A stretch of 64,000 nucleotides of DNA. Source: Myxococcus stipitatus. GTDB taxonomy: Bacteria; Myxococcota; Myxococcia; Myxococcales; Myxococcaceae. The notes beneath the pieces are model-generated. The model was not told the DNA's origin. It saw nothing but the letters and a program-made list of their open reading frames with translations, and searched no databases. The position numbers and the translations under genes are program-made. Location: the NCBI RefSeq assembly GCF_021412625.1, contig NZ_JAKCFI010000001.1, forward strand, positions 1,054,001 to 1,118,000. Direction: 5' to 3'. Positions 63,346-64,000 of the stretch are shown piece after piece (the first letter of the stretch is position 1; each line of letters begins with the position of its first letter).

Positions 63346-64000
63346 CCGAGCATTCCCCCGTTCACCGAGATGACCTGCCGTGTGATGTAGGCCGCGTCCT
63401 CGCTCATCAGGAAGCTGACCACGGCGGCCACCTCCTCGGGGCGACCCATCCGCTTCGCCGGAATCAACTTCAGCGCCTCCTCCACGACGTGCGGCTCCAC
63501 CATCTCCGTGTCGATGAGGCCGGGGGCCACGCAGTTGACGGTGATGTTCCGGCTGGCCAGCTCCACGGCCAACGCCTTCGTCGCGCCGATGATGCCCGCC
63601 TTCGCGGCGCTGTAGTTCACCTGTCCGCGGTTGCCCATCTGCCCGGAGACGGAGGAGAGGGTGACGATGCGCCCGGGCTTGCGCCGCCGGACCAGCGGCA
63701 TCGAGAGCGGGTTGAGCACGTTGTAGAAGGCATCCAGGTTGGTGTGGATGACCGCGTCCCAGTCCTCGGGCGGCATGGCCGGGAACGCGTTGTCGCGCGC
63801 GATGCCCGCGTTGCACACCACGCCGTAGTAGCAGCCGTGCGCCGCGATGTCCGCGAGCAGCGCCTGCTCCGTCCGCGCGCGATCCGCCACGTCGAACTGG
63901 AGCACCCGCGCGGCGCGGCCCTGCTCGCGCACCCCCGCGGCCACCGCCTCGGCCTGCTCCACCTGTCCCCGGCAGTGCACCACCACGTCGAACCCGTCGC
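63342..64000 (-). CDS. fabG: 3-oxoacyl-ACP reductase FabG, 3' part only
   Basis: About 219 codons are visible; the start lies beyond the right edge. The SDR triad is present: Ser in VTLSSVSGQMGNRGQ and YSAAKAG with Tyr and Lys. YYGVVCNAGIARDNAFPAM, RIVTLSSVSG and VNCVAPGLIDTEMVEP match the aryl-polyene-type FabG closely. It reduces 3-ketoacyl-ACP with NADPH. Its stop overlaps the FabF start, so both are one operon. Confidence 0.9.
   Translation of the reverse strand, partial: DGFDVVVHCRGQVEQAEAVAAGVREQGRAARVLQFDVADRARTEQALLADIAAHGCYYGVVCNAGIARDNAFPAMPPEDWDAVIHTNLDAFYNVLNPLSMPLVRRRKPGRIVTLSSVSGQMGNRGQVNYSAAKAGIIGATKALAVELASRNITVNCVAPGLIDTEMVEPHVVEEALKLIPAKRMGRPEEVAAVVSFLMSEDAAYITRQVISVNGGMLG

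Overview
The window is high-GC DNA from a myxobacterium, most likely Myxococcaceae. Evidence: a MYXO-CTERM sorting tail on a secreted amidase, a MshEN/HD-GYP/DUF4388 signalling protein, many short lipoproteins, and gap-pgk-tpi-secG synteny. Coding density is high, GTG and TTG starts are common, and many genes overlap by 4 bp. No insertion sequence, phage or CRISPR array was recognised.

Layout. (1) 0-9.2 kb: housekeeping and regulatory genes (HEAT-repeat fragment, TatD nuclease, a c-di-GMP-type regulator, an OB/HD RNA-binding protein, an RlmI-like protein, a GYF-like membrane protein, a flavoprotein, diacylglycerol kinase). (2) 9.2-16.5 kb: a cell-wall amidase with an inserted golvesin-like domain, the gapA-pgk-tpiA-secG operon, tRNA-Leu(GAG) and a UPF0060 membrane protein. 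(3) 16.5-37.3 kb: an accessory stretch rich in secreted and lipid-anchored proteins (pectate lyase-like, 5'-nucleotidase, glutaminyl cyclase, kelch-like, M36 metallopeptidase, two von Willebrand A proteins), an ECF-type sigma factor, a 5'-truncated paralogue of a neighbouring lipoprotein, and several unrecognised small secreted proteins. (4) 37.3-59.0 kb: a dense block of catabolic and biosynthetic-looking genes, the main point of interest. (5) 59.0-62.1 kb: small membrane and exported proteins. (6) 62.1-64.0 kb: a FabG/FabF pair of the aryl-polyene type that runs off the right edge.

The 37.3-59.0 kb block looks like an undescribed peptide-modifying (RiPP-like) biosynthetic locus. It contains a 71-aa peptide ending in a Cys/Ser/Thr/Gly-rich tail (53242-53457), followed by a PP-loop ATP pyrophosphatase. 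Nearby are a nucleotidyltransferase fused to a PqqD/RRE-like peptide-binding domain, an M28 metallopeptidase that could remove a leader, and oxidative enzymes (PhyH dioxygenase, luciferase-like flavin monooxygenase, FAD/NAD(P) protein, di-iron ferritin-like protein). Five gene families occur twice: PLP aminotransferase, NDK-like phosphotransferase, AtzE-like amidase, its AtzG-like small partner, and a TPR protein. Enolase sits inside the block but has its own promoter and seems leaderless, so it may be a housekeeping gene.

Functions come from reading motifs by eye. No database search was run, and promoters and terminators are sequence-based guesses.
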